From Elysia marginata (lineage: Eukaryota; Mollusca; Gastropoda; Plakobranchidae): a stretch of 23,843 nt of DNA. Shown in pieces: positions 9,077 to 20,062 of this stretch. The notes under the pieces were generated by a model. It worked only from the letters and a program-made list of their open reading frames with translations. It ran no database searches and was not told where the DNA came from. Both the position numbers and the translations under genes were made by a program. Numbering within the stretch: position 1 is the stretch's first letter; each line of letters starts with the position of its first letter. Location: contig BMAT01006394.1 of NCBI GenBank assembly GCA_019649035.1, positions 28,888-52,730 on the forward strand, read 5' to 3'.

Positions 9077-10924
9077 CTGAAGAGAGATATTTGAGTCTTG
9101 GGTGTTGAGTGTTTTTAGGCCTGTAAGTGTAAGAAATGTCGACCTTAAGATAATACTGATTTTACAGCAAATCAAGGAGGTCTAGGGAAACAAGGCAGAT
9201 TGCAGATAACAGTGACTTTTCAGCGTCTGTTTTCTTCTTTCTTCTTTGCATTCTTAGTCTTACTCACTTTCAATTGGTGCTTTGTTTGCTATAGAGAATG
9301 TCGTATTTCTGAGGTTATTTTTAGATGATTACATGTCCATGTATTTCTTTCTTTGCTGAAGTTTAGGCTTTTTTTATAAGCCAATAAACATTCTTTCTGT
9401 TCAGTCTGTTTAAAAGTCTGTGTATGTTGGGTGTGGGCGGGGAGTCAACAACAGGATTATTTCTCGCTAGTATGTTATCATTTTTATGAAAGAAAAGTCC
9501 AGCAAGATGTACAGCCTGACAGAAAAAAGAACGTTTTTACATGAAGTCGAAGCATCGGGAACTAAGTTCTTCTTTCTTTGTTTTACCTATAAATTATCAT
9601 AATTAAAGTAAGAAAATATTCTATGAGTTTGTATGGAGTCATCGACCAAACAAGTCTGAGAGAAATGCAACCATGTACTCGTAGAGAGTAAACAGTTGAA
9701 TTCATCTATCAGTACCATTAATTGACATGACCCCCCTTCCCCTTTTTCTGGACTTAACTTCGAGATGTTATTACAAAAAAAAACTGCGGGACACCAGCAT
9801 GTCTTTTGACAATCATTTCTCCCCAGGCACACTCGGTACAGCCACGTTCATCAGTTCTACACAGCAGCTCTTGTGGTACCAGCAGGACTGGACGCGGCCA
9901 GCGCATCCTCCTCTTCCGGGTCCCCATTAATGTCCCATTGTTTCTTCATCATGTTCTGCTCATGTCAACATGCCCAAGGATTGCAGCAGTAGAGGATTTT
10001 TGTTTGTTTCGAACGGCTATGTGACCCTCTTACAATGTACATGTAAATGTAGTCTCTTTTTCCGTTCTATTTCCCGACTATTCCTGCTTCTTGTATTCTC
10101 TAATTACATGCAATTCGCAATATCCTCGCGAACCTGCCCGGTTCTATTACTTTTTCAATCAGAAAGGTTAACAATTTTGAACATTTGCCACATAATTGTG
10201 GCTAACTTTGCTTCATATTTATCACCAAAAAACAAAAACAAACACCTACTCTGTATAGCCTATTAGAATTTCGTAAGATTTTTTTTTAATATTTAAAAGT
10301 CTTGAGATGTATAAATCAAAATTTGCCTTAAGGAGAAATCCAGTTTTGTTCTTAGGTATATTGATTGGTTTAAAATAGTCAAGCCTGTTTGACAAGTATA
10401 ACCTTTTTTAACGTTTATAAACTGCCCATCGTAACAGTTCGTGTTACGCATGGTTGTATGATTTCAGAGACTTGTCAGATTATGTCGATACACAGTGTAT
10501 CACTTCAGACGGAAAGAAGAGAGATGTAAGAGGAGATTAAAGAATCGAGATGAAAAGCACAAAAAGAGAGCCATGTATTATAGAGTTCACAAACAGAGAC
10601 AGAGTTGATAAAGGGGGGGGGGGACAACCATGCGGAGAAACTGGCTTAGTTAGATGTTTACGGAAATATATTGCACCGACATTTTATCTACATTAATTCC
10701 CAAGAATTTACAAAGAAATAAAAATAAACAAAGAGTTAACAACCCCAGGCAGTGCATCGCTACCAGTACCAGTACCAGGTACTCTCAGATTATCTGTGAT
10801 GGAATCTCCACGGCTGATAACGTTTTAAAATGGCAGAGTGAGGAAACCTCGGCCACGCCAATATATACCGTACGCGTGAAATTTTGTTATCAGCAGCTAA
10901 GAGCTAAATGTTGCTGCTGCTTTA
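9077..10924. other. Non-coding stretch without a supported gene
   Basis: Mostly AT-rich. One GC-richer patch at about 9820-9990 has a minus-strand open stretch of about 30 codons that looks protein-like, but it has no recognisable domain and no clear splice sites. A G11 run is at 10613-10623 and a short CCAGTA triplication near 10762-10781. Confidence 0.55.
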
Positions 10925-11225
10925 TTTGTTGTTGAGTTGTGGTTGTTGTTGTTGATGTTGTTGTTTTGGCTGCTGTTGTTTTTTCTTCTTCTTCTTCTTC
11001 TTCTTCTTCTTCTTCTTCTTCTTCTTCTTTTTCTTTTTTTTCTTCTTCTTCTTCTTCTTCTTCTTCTTCTCCTTCTTCTTCTTCTTCTTCTTCTTCTTCA
11101 TTTTATAAGTATTATTCTTATGATTATTATTATTATTATTAATTCGGATTCTTTTTATTATCATTATCATTATTATTGTTATTTATGATTCTTTATTATT
11201 ATCATTATCATTATTGTTGTTTTTT
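10925..11225. repeat. Composite TTG-TTC-TTA triplet repeat
   Basis: Three triplet families abut: GTT/TTG (10926-10980), TTC (10984-11029 and 11041-11099, about 15 and 19 units with one CTCC interruption), then ATT/TTATCA (11111-11223). All reading frames through it are homopolymeric (Leu, Ser, Lys) and not genes. Confidence 0.95.
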
Positions 11226-12775
11226 AATATTATTACCATATAATTTTTTTAAATAATCTTGGCTTCCATATATTCTTACAATAACCTAGTGGTGGCTATA
11301 ACCTAATCGTGGCTATGAGTATGAATCAAATGAGGGAAAAAAACGGAAAAGGGTGCGGTCTGTGCCTTATACAATCATGTAATCTTGAGATTTCGACACA
11401 GCTGACACTTTCTTAGAAGAAAGAGGAAATCATTGAATCGATGGGTTAAAAAAAAACCATACGATGATAACGATTCAATCGTTCAGAAAGTAAAAGAAAA
11501 TTATGAAGGAGTTTAGAACATTTCCGAGAAGAAACTTAAGATAAGGATCTGTATAGCTTAAATAAACCACTCTAGCACAAAAGATGGGAGAAAGATGAGT
11601 AGCTGTGAGCCTGGTCTTACGGATACTGCTTAGATCTTGCCGCTAACAGAGATTGATTCCTGTCGTCGATATTTGCACTGAGTTTCATAACAAAGTTCAA
11701 CCGCCAAGGTGAAAGTAACAGATTTGTCCATCCTTCTTAGCATAGTGAGTGTAAACCGAATATCTTATTTAAATCCGCAACCAGCGGAAAGTAGGTCTCG
11801 AATAATAAGAGCTGTGTCATCATTATGTCACCTTTTCCACTTTGCGATGAGGAATGGCTATCATTAAAATTGGTTACGTTATCTTAAAAAAAAACAACTT
11901 TTGTCTGTAGTAAGTAAGGAAAGACTTGAGTTACTGTAAACCCACCCTTAATGTTTGTATTTAGGATTGGAGACTTACTTTTAAATAACTAACATAAATA
12001 TTTCAGTTGATGACTTAAAAAGAAACTTGAAAATTACAAAATGACATCATCTGCACGAAGTAAGGGGGGCGGTAATTGAATAAGCGGGAGCTAGAGAAAG
12101 ATGGACTGGGTTGATTCATTTTCAGTTCACACATTCTCACAAGCGCAAGTCATCAACTGGCTATTTAATGAGGTCGCTCTCCTCGCCATTTTTATCAGGA
12201 TACGGTACTTTTACATACGGTACCCAAACTTGTTAGAAAGCCGTTCACTTTGTTTAGCAAGCTCAGTAAATGACTCAACTTCAACTCTCTGGTTGACCTG
12301 CATCACTAAACACGCTTGACACAAGGCTCTGAATGCTTTAGAAAGGCTAAGGCCTAACTGTACACGTAATGATTTTTTTTAAATAAAGGTAAATATCGGG
12401 AGTGTTTTAGAGCGTTGCAAGTTACGGGTCGCTGGTTTTCCCTAACATTATTATTATTGAATAGATTGCGAGGGGTCGGTGTTTAGATATGGCTAGGTAC
12501 TATCATGTACTTCAAGCGAAGAGTAACCGCCTGGTTCTGACAATAATATAATTTCAAGCTAAAATAAAGAGTATCACACGGGAATTTTGTAGTATGCTGG
12601 CGGCAATTTTCTACAGTGCATTTATGATTTATGTCACTTTGACTTGATATCTGCTCTAGAAATCGTGTTTGGGCCCAACATAAAAAGTTAGGTTTTTGTC
12701 TAAATGACCTACATTTGTATATAGTAGATTCCATTTTTTGCTTTCCAAATGAGAGGGTTTGAGGTAGAGAAAGCA
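11226..12775. other. Non-coding AT-rich stretch
   Basis: No gene is supported. There is a short imperfect duplication of TAACCTA..GTGGCTAT at about 11281-11316. Open frames of 72 and 111 codons (12101-12319, 12483-12818 minus) show no domain; the latter draws its N-terminal leucines from the adjacent microsatellite. Confidence 0.55.
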
Positions 12776-12953
12776 GAAATAGCAGCAGCGATAAGAGTAA
12801 AGTCAGCGACAGCAGCACAGGATGCGACAGCAGTGGTAAGAACTCAAATATTAGTTGCCTAATTCATGAGGTAGTAGTAGAAATAGTAGCAGCAACGGCA
12901 GCAGTAACAGCAGCAGCAGTAGTAGTAGTAGTGGCAGTAGTAGTAGTAGTGGC

Positions 12954-13009
<56 letters not shown>

Positions 13010-13075
13010 CAGTAGCAGTAGTAGCAGCAGTAGCAGCAGCATTAGTGGCAGTAGTAGTAGTAGTAGTGATTGAGT
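12776..13075. repeat. AGC/AGT trinucleotide microsatellite
   Basis: Imperfect AGC at 12776-12836, then AGC/AGT from 12871, with the purest GTA/AGT run at about 12955-13008. Its minus-strand translation is polyleucine. Confidence 0.95.
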
Positions 13076-13828
13076 CGTAGTGGAAAAGCTTGGCACTGCT
13101 GGGTCAGTTAAAGCGAGCGAGCGGGCGCCGATATAGAAGAGGAAAGAGAAGAAGGGTTTATTTGCAAAAAAAGGTCAATGAAATATCTATTAATTGTAGC
13201 TCGCAACCAACAATAACAACAAGGAAACGATGAAACAGCAACAACGACGTCACAAATGAAGGAAAAACAAAGCAACAATAACGAGCACGTTCACGAGAAC
13301 ACAGGTGGATAGCGAAAACTTCAACACACAACACAGAGCAGAGCAAAGCAAGATAAAGCAGCGATTTTTTTTGTTTTCAAATATAACAGCGATTCATTTT
13401 TCTTAGTTCGACAATCTGGCGTGGTTAAAAATTGTATGAGAAAAAAAAAAGACAAATTTGACCGCATACGTGAGCTTTGAAGGTTTGCGTTACCGGCGTC
13501 TTACACTGTTGTTGGACACAGCCGAGAGGTAACGCATAGAAAGGAATTGAATTAACCCGTACAGCAATAAAGAGCTTGCTAGGAGAATCGAGTCAAGGGA
13601 CAAGTTAACAATCATTACCCAGACACATAAAGACATCACCACCAGTGAATAAGTTTGTAAAATGCATACTCAAATAAGAAAAAAAAGGACGAGGTATATT
13701 ATGTATGTATATGTATATATAATTATGTATAATTATAAAAGTGTATAATTATTATCATTGTAAAGATCAGAGACCTGAGTTGAGAAACCGCAACAGCTGC
13801 ACTTGGCGGCGCAGAAAGAAGAAAAAAA
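13076..13828. other. Non-coding stretch, partly CAA/GCA-rich
   Basis: The region 13200-13365 is rich in CAA and AGCA triplets without a regular period. An AT-rich patch at 13695-13760 repeats GTATAATTA-like words. No gene is supported. Confidence 0.55.
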
Positions 13829-14440
13829 CAGTAGCATTAACCACAGAAACTGCATTTAACATTATACATGTGATGGGAAAAACAGTAGCACAAAACCACA
13901 GAAACTGAATTTAACATATACATGTGATGGGGGGAACAGTAACATTAACCACAGAAACTGCATTTAACATATACATGGGATGGGGAAAACAGTAGCACGA
14001 AACCGCAGAAACTGCATTTACCACAGAAACTGCATCTAACATATACATGTAATGGGAGAAACAGTAGCACAACACCACAGAAACTGCATTTAACATATAC
14101 ATGTGATTGGAAAAACAGTAGCACAAAACTACAGAAACTGCATTTAACATATACATGTGATGGGAAAAACAGTACCGGTAGCACAAAACCACAGAAACTG
14201 CATTTAACATATACATGTGATGGGAAAAACAGTAGCACAAAACCACAGAAACTGCATCTACATATGGAAACAGCACATTATATACAGGAACTTCATCTGT
14301 ATAACACATGTACACATGATGGTATAACACTGGCACATCACCACAAAAACTGCATCTACATATGGAAACAGCACATATACAGGAACTTCATCTGTACATG
14401 GTACAACAGCGGCACATCACCACAGAAACTGCATAAAACA
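13829..14440. repeat. 54-bp minisatellite with longer units at one end
   Basis: The landmark CCACAGAAACTG (with variants) recurs at 13841, 13896, 13949, 14003, 14021, 14075, 14129, 14189, 14243, 14341 and 14420. The usual spacing is 53-55 bp. One 18-bp short unit starts at 14003 and one 60-bp unit with a 6-bp insertion starts at 14129. The last two intervals (98 and 79 bp) carry an extra shared segment beginning ACATATGGAAACAGCACAT. Minus-strand open frames of 97 and 141 codons arise because 54 is divisible by three; they are not called as genes. Confidence 0.95.
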
Positions 14441-15809
14441 TATAAGTTATGTAGTAGTACTCAAAAATACCATGTTGTTGAAAACAATCGAATGGCTTCA
14501 AATGATGCTGATAAGAAAAAATATGTAATATTATGACAAAAAGTTTTAGTAGGTAAACTATCGAGGACACTGAATAGGCATGCACATTTTATCTAGATGG
14601 GAAAACCAGAGGAAAGTAATGGGAAAAGCTTTGTATGTATTTTACCCTTAGACAACACCCTTACTCCATTTCCTTAACTGCGAGATTAGAACATTCTATT
14701 GGGTTGTTGCAAAAAACACAATTTTATTTCATCATTAGGTTCCATGCCAGTACTCCATGCACAATTTGTCAGGAACCATCGAGAAAGCCTATTTTAAAAA
14801 TAGTTACCATAGACAGGGAGGATGTAATTGAAATATCTTTGTGGTCGAATGGGCTGTGCCGTATATTCAAAATCTATATCTAATTCCAAATGACACAAAA
14901 AAATCAGTAAAGCATTAATTTTTGAAGTGCTGAAAAATCCACAAGAGGTTACTATGTCCTGCTGTAAGAAGCACGCTCGGTACCAAAGTTGTTTGGTGCA
15001 CAGTTTGGGACATGTTTTTCATAAATATTTTTCTTCTTGCCCTTTCATAATGGTTCTAGGTGCAATCTGCCTATTAATGCCGAATTGTGTATCAAAGGAA
15101 ATCAAAGAGCGTTTCATTCAAACCGCGTGATATTTTTTTTCCTATTGTGCTACAGAAAAGGGGTTCAGGAAAGTTTCTAAATCTATACATGTTGTCTCGT
15201 GTGCGTTAAGAACTTCCGTCCTGCAGTACGTTTTATGTGCAAAATTTTATTGATGAACAAGAGGACAAACTAGATAAAAGAATTTGTGGGTGCAACTGTC
15301 TGGCAAAAAAATTTACTGGATGTCTGATGAAAAACGTTAGTGTTTAGTGGCACAGAAGTTAAAATAAAGACTTAAAAAAGCGCTGGCCAGTTAGCTGTTA
15401 AAGGCATTTTTTCTTTTCAAACGCAGTCAGTCTTTCATTTAGAAATGCAATGGTCCTAAAGAATAGTTGTGACGAACAGAAAACAAATGAAAGATTCAAT
15501 AGAAACACATATTATGCATTTGAAAAGCTTAGGACGAAGATAGAAATTAAAAACGTGCGTGGCTCTTATTTAACATTTCAATGAAAAATGGAGAATAGAA
15601 GTGTAAACTGGTCACATTATCTTTACACCTATAACGCCATTTCATCTACATCTCTTACAACGGTGCTCATTTGTGTGCGTGTGTTGTCCCGTTTTAAGGA
15701 ATTTTTTACACACTTGTGATCATTTATTAAAAAAATCCAGTAACCTCGGTTACTTTTCATTTTAGTCCTTTCCACCTTGAAGTTATCGAATCAATACAGC
15801 TCGTGTTTC
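14441..15809. other. Non-coding AT-rich stretch
   Basis: Open frames at 14635-14883 and 14927-15130 have no recognisable domain. No repeats or transposon ends were identified. Confidence 0.55.
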
Positions 15810-15814
15810 CTAGC

Positions 15815-16123
15815 TGTGGGGATATAGAGAGAAGGAGAGAGAAAGAAGGAAACGAAGATAGAGAGGGACTGAGAGAGAAAGAGAGGTAGTGAGAGAGAGA
15901 GAGAGATAAAGAATGAAACAGAGATAGAGACGGACTGAGGGAGAAAGAGAGGTTGTGAGAGAGAGAGAAAGAGATAAAGAATGAAACGGAGATAGAGAGG
16001 GACTGAGAGAGAAAGAGAGGTAGTGAGAGAGAGACAGAGATAAAGAATGAAACGGAGATAGAGAGGGACTGAGAGAGAGATAAAGATTGAAACGGAGATA
16101 GACAGGGACTGAGAAAGAGAGGT

Positions 16124-16172
<49 letters not shown>
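15815..16172. repeat. GA-rich compound minisatellite, ~66-bp unit
   Basis: GATAGA followed by GGGACTGAG recurs at 15857, 15923, 15991, 16057 and 16097, giving periods of 66, 68, 66 and 40 bp. Each unit also holds a GGTAGTGAG segment, a pure GA segment and GATAAAGAATGAAAC. The array ends in a pure GA run (about 16126-16168). The 151-codon minus-strand frame is a serine/leucine artefact. Confidence 0.9.
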
Positions 16173-17990
16173 TCGTGAGTGAGAGATTCTATGATAAGGG
16201 GTTGACATTTTATACATAAAATTTAAATGGACGTTTTGTTTTCTGCTAGAACAGCTAAAAATCACAACATGAGAATGAAACTGAGCCCACTATGAACTTA
16301 TAACTTTTGAAATGAAGCAAGGTAGCAAGATTCCATGTTGTCTCCTGTATTGAAAAATATGACGTACTAATTCAACTGTAAATATTAATAGCATGTGAAA
16401 CATACACCTACGATTGAGACAAGACATGATAGTGTGTATTGATTTCCCTATTTAGAGCATAGAACATTGATGAGGTCGGAAGTTATGACGGCAACTGATG
16501 TAACATTAGGAGGAAGCAGCAGCTCGGCCAACTCTCAGAGTCTCGAGGGAAACATGCACAAAGTAAAGGAATAACTGTCAACAAAAAGGTCATAGTTTCA
16601 TGGTAAAAACTAAAATTTGGTGGCTTAATCAAAGATTTCAATAGGTTGATTTTCAACGATAGCGGCCCATTCTTCACAACACGAACAAAGAATACACATC
16701 AAATATCATCATGCGTACATTACGAGTGTGAAGTTTTTAAGTGGTTGGTTGTTAAGGTAGATGTCAATATCAACAGTATGCAACAATTTCGATAACAATA
16801 GGAATATACGTGACAACACTTAAGGTAATGAAATCAGATGAAAGTAAATGAAAAAATCACATATTTTTAGGGTGGACCCTTAAGAATCTTGAACATTGTG
16901 ACATTTGATACAACGTGAACAATCCCTGAAGTAGAGTGGTCAAAAAACAACCATTATGCGTAGGCATTTTCGCCAAAACTGTCAGCTCCGCTTGAACTTT
17001 GGCGTAAAGCGTCCAAAATGTTCGCGATCTTAGCGTGTTGAAGTGTTAAAGGTTGTCAAAGTCATCTTTTAACAGCACCGTCCGCAAAAATCAAAATAAA
17101 TTCTGATATAAGTAGTAGTTTCGGGGTGCGCGTCTGTGTCAATGTGAAATCAGTTGACCATGAAGCCGTTAGTATTACACTCGCTCAGAAAGAGGAAGAG
17201 GTGAGCAAGTAATTGATGATCCTCCATGTTTGAGGTCTTGACTGGCCCCGATCATCAGTGGGAACCCCTCCGCTGATAGCACAAACACAGTCAGTGGTTC
17301 AATGGAAGCCGATGCAGGTTATCTGGTCTCTTTCTTTTTCTTTTTTGATTAACTGCTTTCTATATTTAATCTTTGGAAAAGCCTCTTCTGTGCAGAACCT
17401 CTACAATGAAAAATAGAAATGAAAAAAAGCCTAATGGTTAAAAGACCTGTTCTTTAGTAAGTCAACTGTTTGATGCTTCCATTTTTGAGACAACAGGCCA
17501 AAAATTTGAATGCAGTTTTTTGTGAAGATTTATGTGTGACTTGAAAATTTTGTAATCTTTAGTCTCTATCTCGGAAACTAAAAATTTCTAAATCATGGCC
17601 ACAATCCAAAGTTATATGCTATTGAGCACAGGAAACGTAAGCTAAGTTTGTTTTGCTTAATCTCTAAATATGACCTGAAGAAGTAGGATAGAGACATCTT
17701 TGGCACAGCCAAACTTACTACAACCTGTTCTCATCAGACACTACCTGCAGCAGTTTTTCGTAATTTTTATCATTCCAGCTGGTGCACGACATGCGATGGT
17801 ATCATGCATCCGGAAGTAAAGTAAAAAGCAGCGGAGCATTAGGGGGAGTCTACTAAATAATTATATACATAGTAGTCACAGAAATTGTCGTGACAAACTC
17901 TCTCGATCAACTGGATGCGTTAGTCTCCGAATCGATAAAGCTGCAATCACAATCATTATGTGACGCTGTCACCCAAGATATATACAAGGG
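16173..17990. other. Non-coding stretch downstream of the bZIP gene
   Basis: No coding gene is supported. It holds short inverted repeats, at 17214-17221 with 17250-17257 and at 17643-17650 with 17710-17717, and a perfect 15-bp palindrome TTTGGC-ACA-GCCAAA at 17699-17713. If the bZIP transcript uses a distal polyadenylation site, part of this is its 3' UTR; a TTTAAT (ATTAAA on minus) also occurs near 17364. Confidence 0.5.
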
Positions 17991-17992
17991 AA

Positions 17993-18011
17993 TTTAATGT
18001 GCTTATTTATT
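17993..18011 (-). terminator. Candidate polyadenylation signals of the bZIP gene
   Basis: On the minus strand AATAAA lies at 18011-18006 and ATTAAA at 17998-17993, about 102 and 115 bases after the TAG stop. This implies a short 3' UTR. In such AT-rich DNA these hexamers occur often by chance, so position is the main argument. Confidence 0.5.
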
Positions 18012-18112
18012 TTGTTCTTTGATGAATGTAGGCCTCTAGGTCTATCATACTTTAGCAGAAACAGTTAAGTCAGAAACAGTTTAGTGAAGCAAAACACTTT
18101 GAGGCCAGCTCT

Positions 18113-20062
18113 CTAACTGTTGTAAAGCAGACACCGTAGCCTCGACGTCTCCGTCTTGAGTGAGGCCACCTCCACGCGTAGTTTGATGTTCTCCTGCTCC
18201 AACAGTGCAGCTCGAAGAGCAATCTCGTCCTCCTTGGCGCGGCGCGCATCACGTGAACGTTTGGCAGCGTCGTTGTTCTTTCGGCGACGTTCCCAGTACG
18301 CCGCATCTTTCTGCTCGTCGGGTAACGACCGCGGCCGTTTGCGGGAGTTGCTGTTACCGCCATGGTTGGAGGAGGAAGCTGGGGATGGCGACGTGCTGGA
18401 GACCAGAGTGCTGGCAGGGGCGTGGTAAGGGCTGTTGCTGTGGTGCTGGCTGGAATTCTCGACTGCAGGGGGACTGCCGTTGTTGTTGTTGTGATGATGT
18501 TGAGACGTGAGGATGTTGTTGGACGACGGGTTCATGGGCATAAAGTGATGATTGCTCGGGAGATGGTGAGGTGGTGAGTGCTGAGGTCCCTGCTGGTGAT
18601 TTCTGTATTTAGAATGTTGTTGGTGATGGAGGTGGTTTTCGTGCTGGCTGTCTGTGGAGCCGTTAGTCAGCCTGGGGGACAGAGATGGTGATGTGCTAAG
18701 CTTGTGCCCCTGGGGCGGAGTGGGTGTGGACGAAGAAACCTGCTTATCTCTGAGAAGCTGAAGCTGTTGGTTATAAAGCGTCATCAAATCATCGGTGTTC
18801 ATCCCTGCAAACATGCCTGACTCGATGCCTTGCTGGAGAAGAGACGGTGACAAGCCTGGTGCACCAAAGAATCCACCCAGTGGCATCTGTAGAGCCTCTT
18901 TCGGATATGCTTTGAATGGTCGAGTGGTTTTCTTGTTGTTGGCATTGCTGTTGTTGCTTCCACCGCCGTTGCTGCTGTTGTTGGTGTTAAGGCCAACGTT
19001 TCGTGGGTCCATGAAAGCTGCCGCTGCCGCCATCTGAGAGAACGCGCCCATTGCTGACTTCCCAGCAAGAAAACTTGGATTAAGACCAGGGAAGAGACCA
19101 CCCAGTGAGTTGAGAAGAGGTGGTGCTAAAGATGATGCGCTGGGTGGGCTTAGCCCGGGGAGATGAACCTGCTGGTGAGACTGTTGGTTCTCGCTATTAT
19201 CAGGTTGTTCACCGACTTCCAACTTCGCTTTCACATCTGATTCTCCAAAATTTATAGTGTCTGACTCGCGTTCCATCTTGATCTTGCTATGGCTTTCCGG
19301 ACTTGGCGTACCGTCCCTGCGGTGATTCATGAAGTTGGGATGAAGATGGTGGTGAAACTGTTGATGGATGTCATGGCCGGAGCCTGCCCCCATTTTCAGG
19401 CATCCTTTTACGTCTTCAGATAAGCGGCCGTCAGCTGAGACAGGATCTCTTCCATCCATCGTAGAAACTGGTTCGGGTGATGGGGATACAGTGAGGAGAG
19501 AGCCGCCTCTGTAGTCGGCAGTACCGTGACTCGGACTTGAGCTTGACGCTCGGGACTCGTCCGTCACGCTCCCAGAGAACGAGGAGGCGCGTCGCTTGAC
19601 TGAGAAGTCTAGAGGCGTGTCTTGGCTTTGGTGGCTTTCTCTGTTCTCCGCTTCTTCTTTGATACAAACATCCCGGTGCATGTTCATCGCCCCATCGCCG
19701 GGAGAAGACATGTGCATCTCGTAGGCCTCCTTCTCTGCCCGTAGCTCTTGGATTTTCTGTTCGAGCCCGCTGGGTTCTCGTCCCCGCCCCAGCCCGTTCA
19801 TTTCTAACTCGCACTCGCCTCGCATACCTTTCTCCAGTTTCACGATCCCATCACGACCGCCAGGACTAAATTTGCCGTTGGTCATAGGTGGAGAGGCCGA
19901 CTCGGCAGTCCTCTCGGTAGCAATGGTGTTACAGCTGTTGCTGTTGTTGTTGGGTGATGGCACGTTGGTCATGGTGGTGGTGTCCACAAGTCCCTCCTCT
20001 GCCATGGCGGGATATTCGGTGTTATAAGCGCACTTCCATGTGTCTGAGATTTTGTGCTGCAT
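18113..20062 (-). CDS. CES-2/Giant-like bZIP transcription factor, large coding exon
   Basis: This 649-residue reading frame ends TAG at 18115-18113 and encodes a nuclear DNA-binding regulator. A KRPR nuclear signal (575-578) precedes a bZIP domain filling the C-terminus (574-649). The basic region carries the N-x-A-A-x-x-S-R signature (N597 to R604), and the zipper has I614, L621, L628, L635 and L642 in register with N625 at an 'a' position. The [20 protein letters not shown] segment is typical of the PAR/E4BP4/CES-2/Giant group, which binds TTAYGTAA-like sites as dimers. The chain ends just past the zipper, as I recall for CES-2. No classical PAR segment is visible. [17 protein letters not shown] (381-397) is a likely conserved block. 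The rest is disordered, rich in Ser, Pro, His, Gln and Asn. PLDFS (150-154) resembles a CtBP motif, and VKLE (74), IKEE (134) and IKME (261) fit the sumoylation consensus. GC content is clearly above its flanks. Orthology to CES-2 versus Giant is unresolved. The first ATG lies just inside a splice acceptor, so the start is uncertain (M1 or M20). Confidence 0.95.
   Translation of the reverse strand: MQHKISDTWKCAYNTEYPAMAEEGLVDTTTMTNVPSPNNNSNSCNTIATERTAESASPPMTNGKFSPGGRDGIVKLEKGMRGECELEMNGLGRGREPSGLEQKIQELRAEKEAYEMHMSSPGDGAMNMHRDVCIKEEAENRESHQSQDTPLDFSVKRRASSFSGSVTDESRASSSSPSHGTADYRGGSLLTVSPSPEPVSTMDGRDPVSADGRLSEDVKGCLKMGAGSGHDIHQQFHHHLHPNFMNHRRDGTPSPESHSKIKMERESDTINFGESDVKAKLEVGEQPDNSENQQSHQQVHLPGLSPPSASSLAPPLLNSLGGLFPGLNPSFLAGKSAMGAFSQMAAAAAFMDPRNVGLNTNNSSNGGGSNNSNANNKKTTRPFKAYPKEALQMPLGGFFGAPGLSPSLLQQGIESGMFAGMNTDDLMTLYNQQLQLLRDKQVSSSTPTPPQGHKLSTSPSLSPRLTNGSTDSQHENHLHHQQHSKYRNHQQGPQHSPPHHLPSNHHFMPMNPSSNNILTSQHHHNNNNGSPPAVENSSQHHSNSPYHAPASTLVSSTSPSPASSSNHGGNSNSRKRPRSLPDEQKDAAYWERRRKNNDAAKRSRDARRAKEDEIALRAALLEQENIKLRVEVASLKTETSRLRCLLYNS

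Noticed and set aside
10922-11188. Polylysine, polyleucine and polyserine open frames of 67-83 codons
   Set aside because: All are readings of the TTC/TTA triplet arrays.
13911-14336. 141-codon minus-strand frame with an 18-residue repeat containing Cys and His
   Set aside because: It looks zinc-finger-like at a glance, but the spacing fits no finger family and it is the 54-bp minisatellite in translation.
15810-16265. 151-codon minus-strand Ser/Leu-rich frame
   Set aside because: Translation of the GA-rich compound repeat.
16741-16765. GGTTGGTTGTTAAGGT resembling the reverse complement of the SINE tail
   Set aside because: Only about 16 bases match with a gap, and no SINE body follows.
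18070-18577. Several 71-101-codon frames overlapping the bZIP exon on both strands
   Set aside because: Shadows of the GC-rich bZIP coding sequence; none has a domain.
19431-19814. 127-codon Arg-rich minus-strand frame inside the bZIP exon
   Set aside because: Alternative frame of the same strand as the real gene, with no conserved features; the frame carrying the bZIP domain is clearly the coding one.
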